From: an uncultured Acidaminococcus sp.
GTDB taxonomy: Bacteria; Bacillota_C; Negativicutes; Acidaminococcales; Acidaminococcaceae
DNA length: 13,221 nt
NCBI GenBank assembly: GCA_900314165.1
Contig: OMUE01000134.1
Coordinates: 1 to 13,221 of the forward strand
Direction of reading: 5' to 3'
Numbering within the stretch: position 1 is the stretch's first letter; every line of letters starts with the position of its first letter. This document shows, piece by piece, positions 12,670 to 13,221 of this stretch. Position numbers and translations under genes: made by a program. The notes under the pieces were generated by a model. It did not search any database. It worked only from the letters and a program-made list of their open reading frames with translations, and was not told where the DNA came from.

Positions 12670-13093
12670 TTTTATCGTTTCCAGCAGTCCCTTGCAGCCC
12701 AGTTCCACATCTTCATAGGTAGCGTCGAAATTCCTGGTGTACCAGGGATCCGGGACTTCCCGGTCGGAGCCTATGAATTGCATCAGACTGTAGATTTTGT
12801 GGTCCGGATCCCCACCTGTAATGCGTTTGATGGCTGCGTCGTTGCGAGCGTCAAAGCCAATGATGTAGTCGTAGGTCGAATAATCCTTCCTGGTCATCTG
12901 CACAGCGGCCCGCTTGGTAAAGGGAATCCCCTTTTCCCGGAGTTTATCCTTTGTAGCATAATACGTATCACAGCCGATCTGCTCCTGGCTGGTGGCAGCA
13001 GAGGCCACATAGATCCGGTCCGACAGCCCGGCTCGCCGGACCAATTCTTTCATATAGAATTCTGCCATGGCAGATAAATAGTATTTTGATCAT
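12652..13093 (-). pseudogene. LMW protein tyrosine phosphatase copy 2, P-loop deleted and frameshifted
   Basis: A tandem paralogue of the gene at 12041-12505. From the internal Met onward, its 138 residues differ from the intact copy at about 12 positions, and it keeps the general-acid motif VPDPWYT. The original start is still visible at 13091-13093, followed by ATC AAA ATA CTA TTT ATC TGC, matching MIRILFVC, with GGGAG 10 bases before it. Compared with copy 1, 23 bases are then missing, which removes YGNICRS (all of the P-loop after Cys8, including the catalytic Arg) and shifts the frame. Translation from 13093 would stop at 12968-12970 after 41 codons. The remaining frame is open from an ATG at 13068 with no ribosome binding site. 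It is probably inactive; a catalytically dead truncated protein is possible but unsupported. Confidence 0.85.
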
Positions 13094-13111
13094 GGACACG
13101 AAACTCCCTTC

Positions 13112-13202
13112 TATGCCGAAATATGCCGAATTACTGCGGGTTTGCCCGTTTCACCTGTTCACGGAGAAAAGGACATAATTTTGCAAAAAACGGCACAATT
13201 TT
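13112..13202. repeat. Short direct repeats upstream of the broken LMW-PTP copy
   Basis: TATGCCGAA occurs at 13112-13120 and 13122-13130, exactly 10 bases apart. AATTTT preceded by CA/CATA recurs at 13174-13182 and 13194-13202, 20 bases apart. A small hairpin CGGG-TTTG-CCCG (13137-13148) lies between them. I see no convincing promoter here; the repeats could be regulator sites or chance. Confidence 0.3.
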
Positions 13203-13221
13203 CCCCGTTGTAGTAGTAAAA

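Overview
The window is a chromosomal stretch from what looks like an anaerobic gut-type Firmicute, most likely in the Negativicutes (an Acidaminococcus/Phascolarctobacterium/Dialister-like organism). This is an inference from gene content, protein style and the kind of intergenic repeats present; no database was consulted. Coding density is high and no gene-free stretch exceeds 300 bases. The largest gaps are 3380-3617 (divergent promoters), 11858-12040 and 12506-12651 (repeats), 2745-2938 (tRNA promoter plus a long hairpin) and 8992-9144 (repeats).

Layout. (1) 1-2745, minus strand: the 5' edge of an unidentified gene with its own good promoter; a WecG/TagA/CpsF-family glycosyltransferase; prfC (peptide chain release factor 3) just upstream of it in the same transcript; then a tRNA-Pro(GGG) gene with a near-consensus promoter and a clear intrinsic terminator. 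(2) 2834-3379: a long nested hairpin and a small hypothetical gene. (3) 3532-10446, plus strand: a compact tetrapyrrole operon: precorrin-2 dehydrogenase, hemC, a cobA-hemD fusion, hemB, hemA and hemL. The first four genes are coupled by overlaps of 14, 4 and 4 bases; hemA follows 38 bases later and hemL 153 bases later. (4) 10472-13093, minus strand: a secreted alpha/beta hydrolase convergent with hemL, an intact low-molecular-weight protein tyrosine phosphatase (LMW-PTP), and a second broken LMW-PTP copy.

How the genes work together. HemA and HemL make 5-aminolevulinate from glutamyl-tRNA, HemB makes porphobilinogen, HemC makes hydroxymethylbilane, and the HemD half of the fusion closes the ring to uroporphyrinogen III. 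The CobA half then methylates it to precorrin-2 and the dehydrogenase makes sirohydrochlorin. The cluster is therefore complete from glutamyl-tRNA to sirohydrochlorin, the branch to siroheme and cobalamin. No protoporphyrin-branch gene is in the window.

The unusual content is in small repeats. Four arrays of a 7-base repeat (consensus GYRAAGA) sit exactly at or over the 3' ends of genes, always in the sense orientation. In three cases they encode the last residues and the stop codon; in one they supply the ribosome binding site of the next gene. A second element, two adjacent hairpins with a covarying first stem, occurs three times. The second LMW-PTP copy has lost 23 bases at a short direct repeat, removing the catalytic P-loop. 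I did not find a clearly new multi-gene system.
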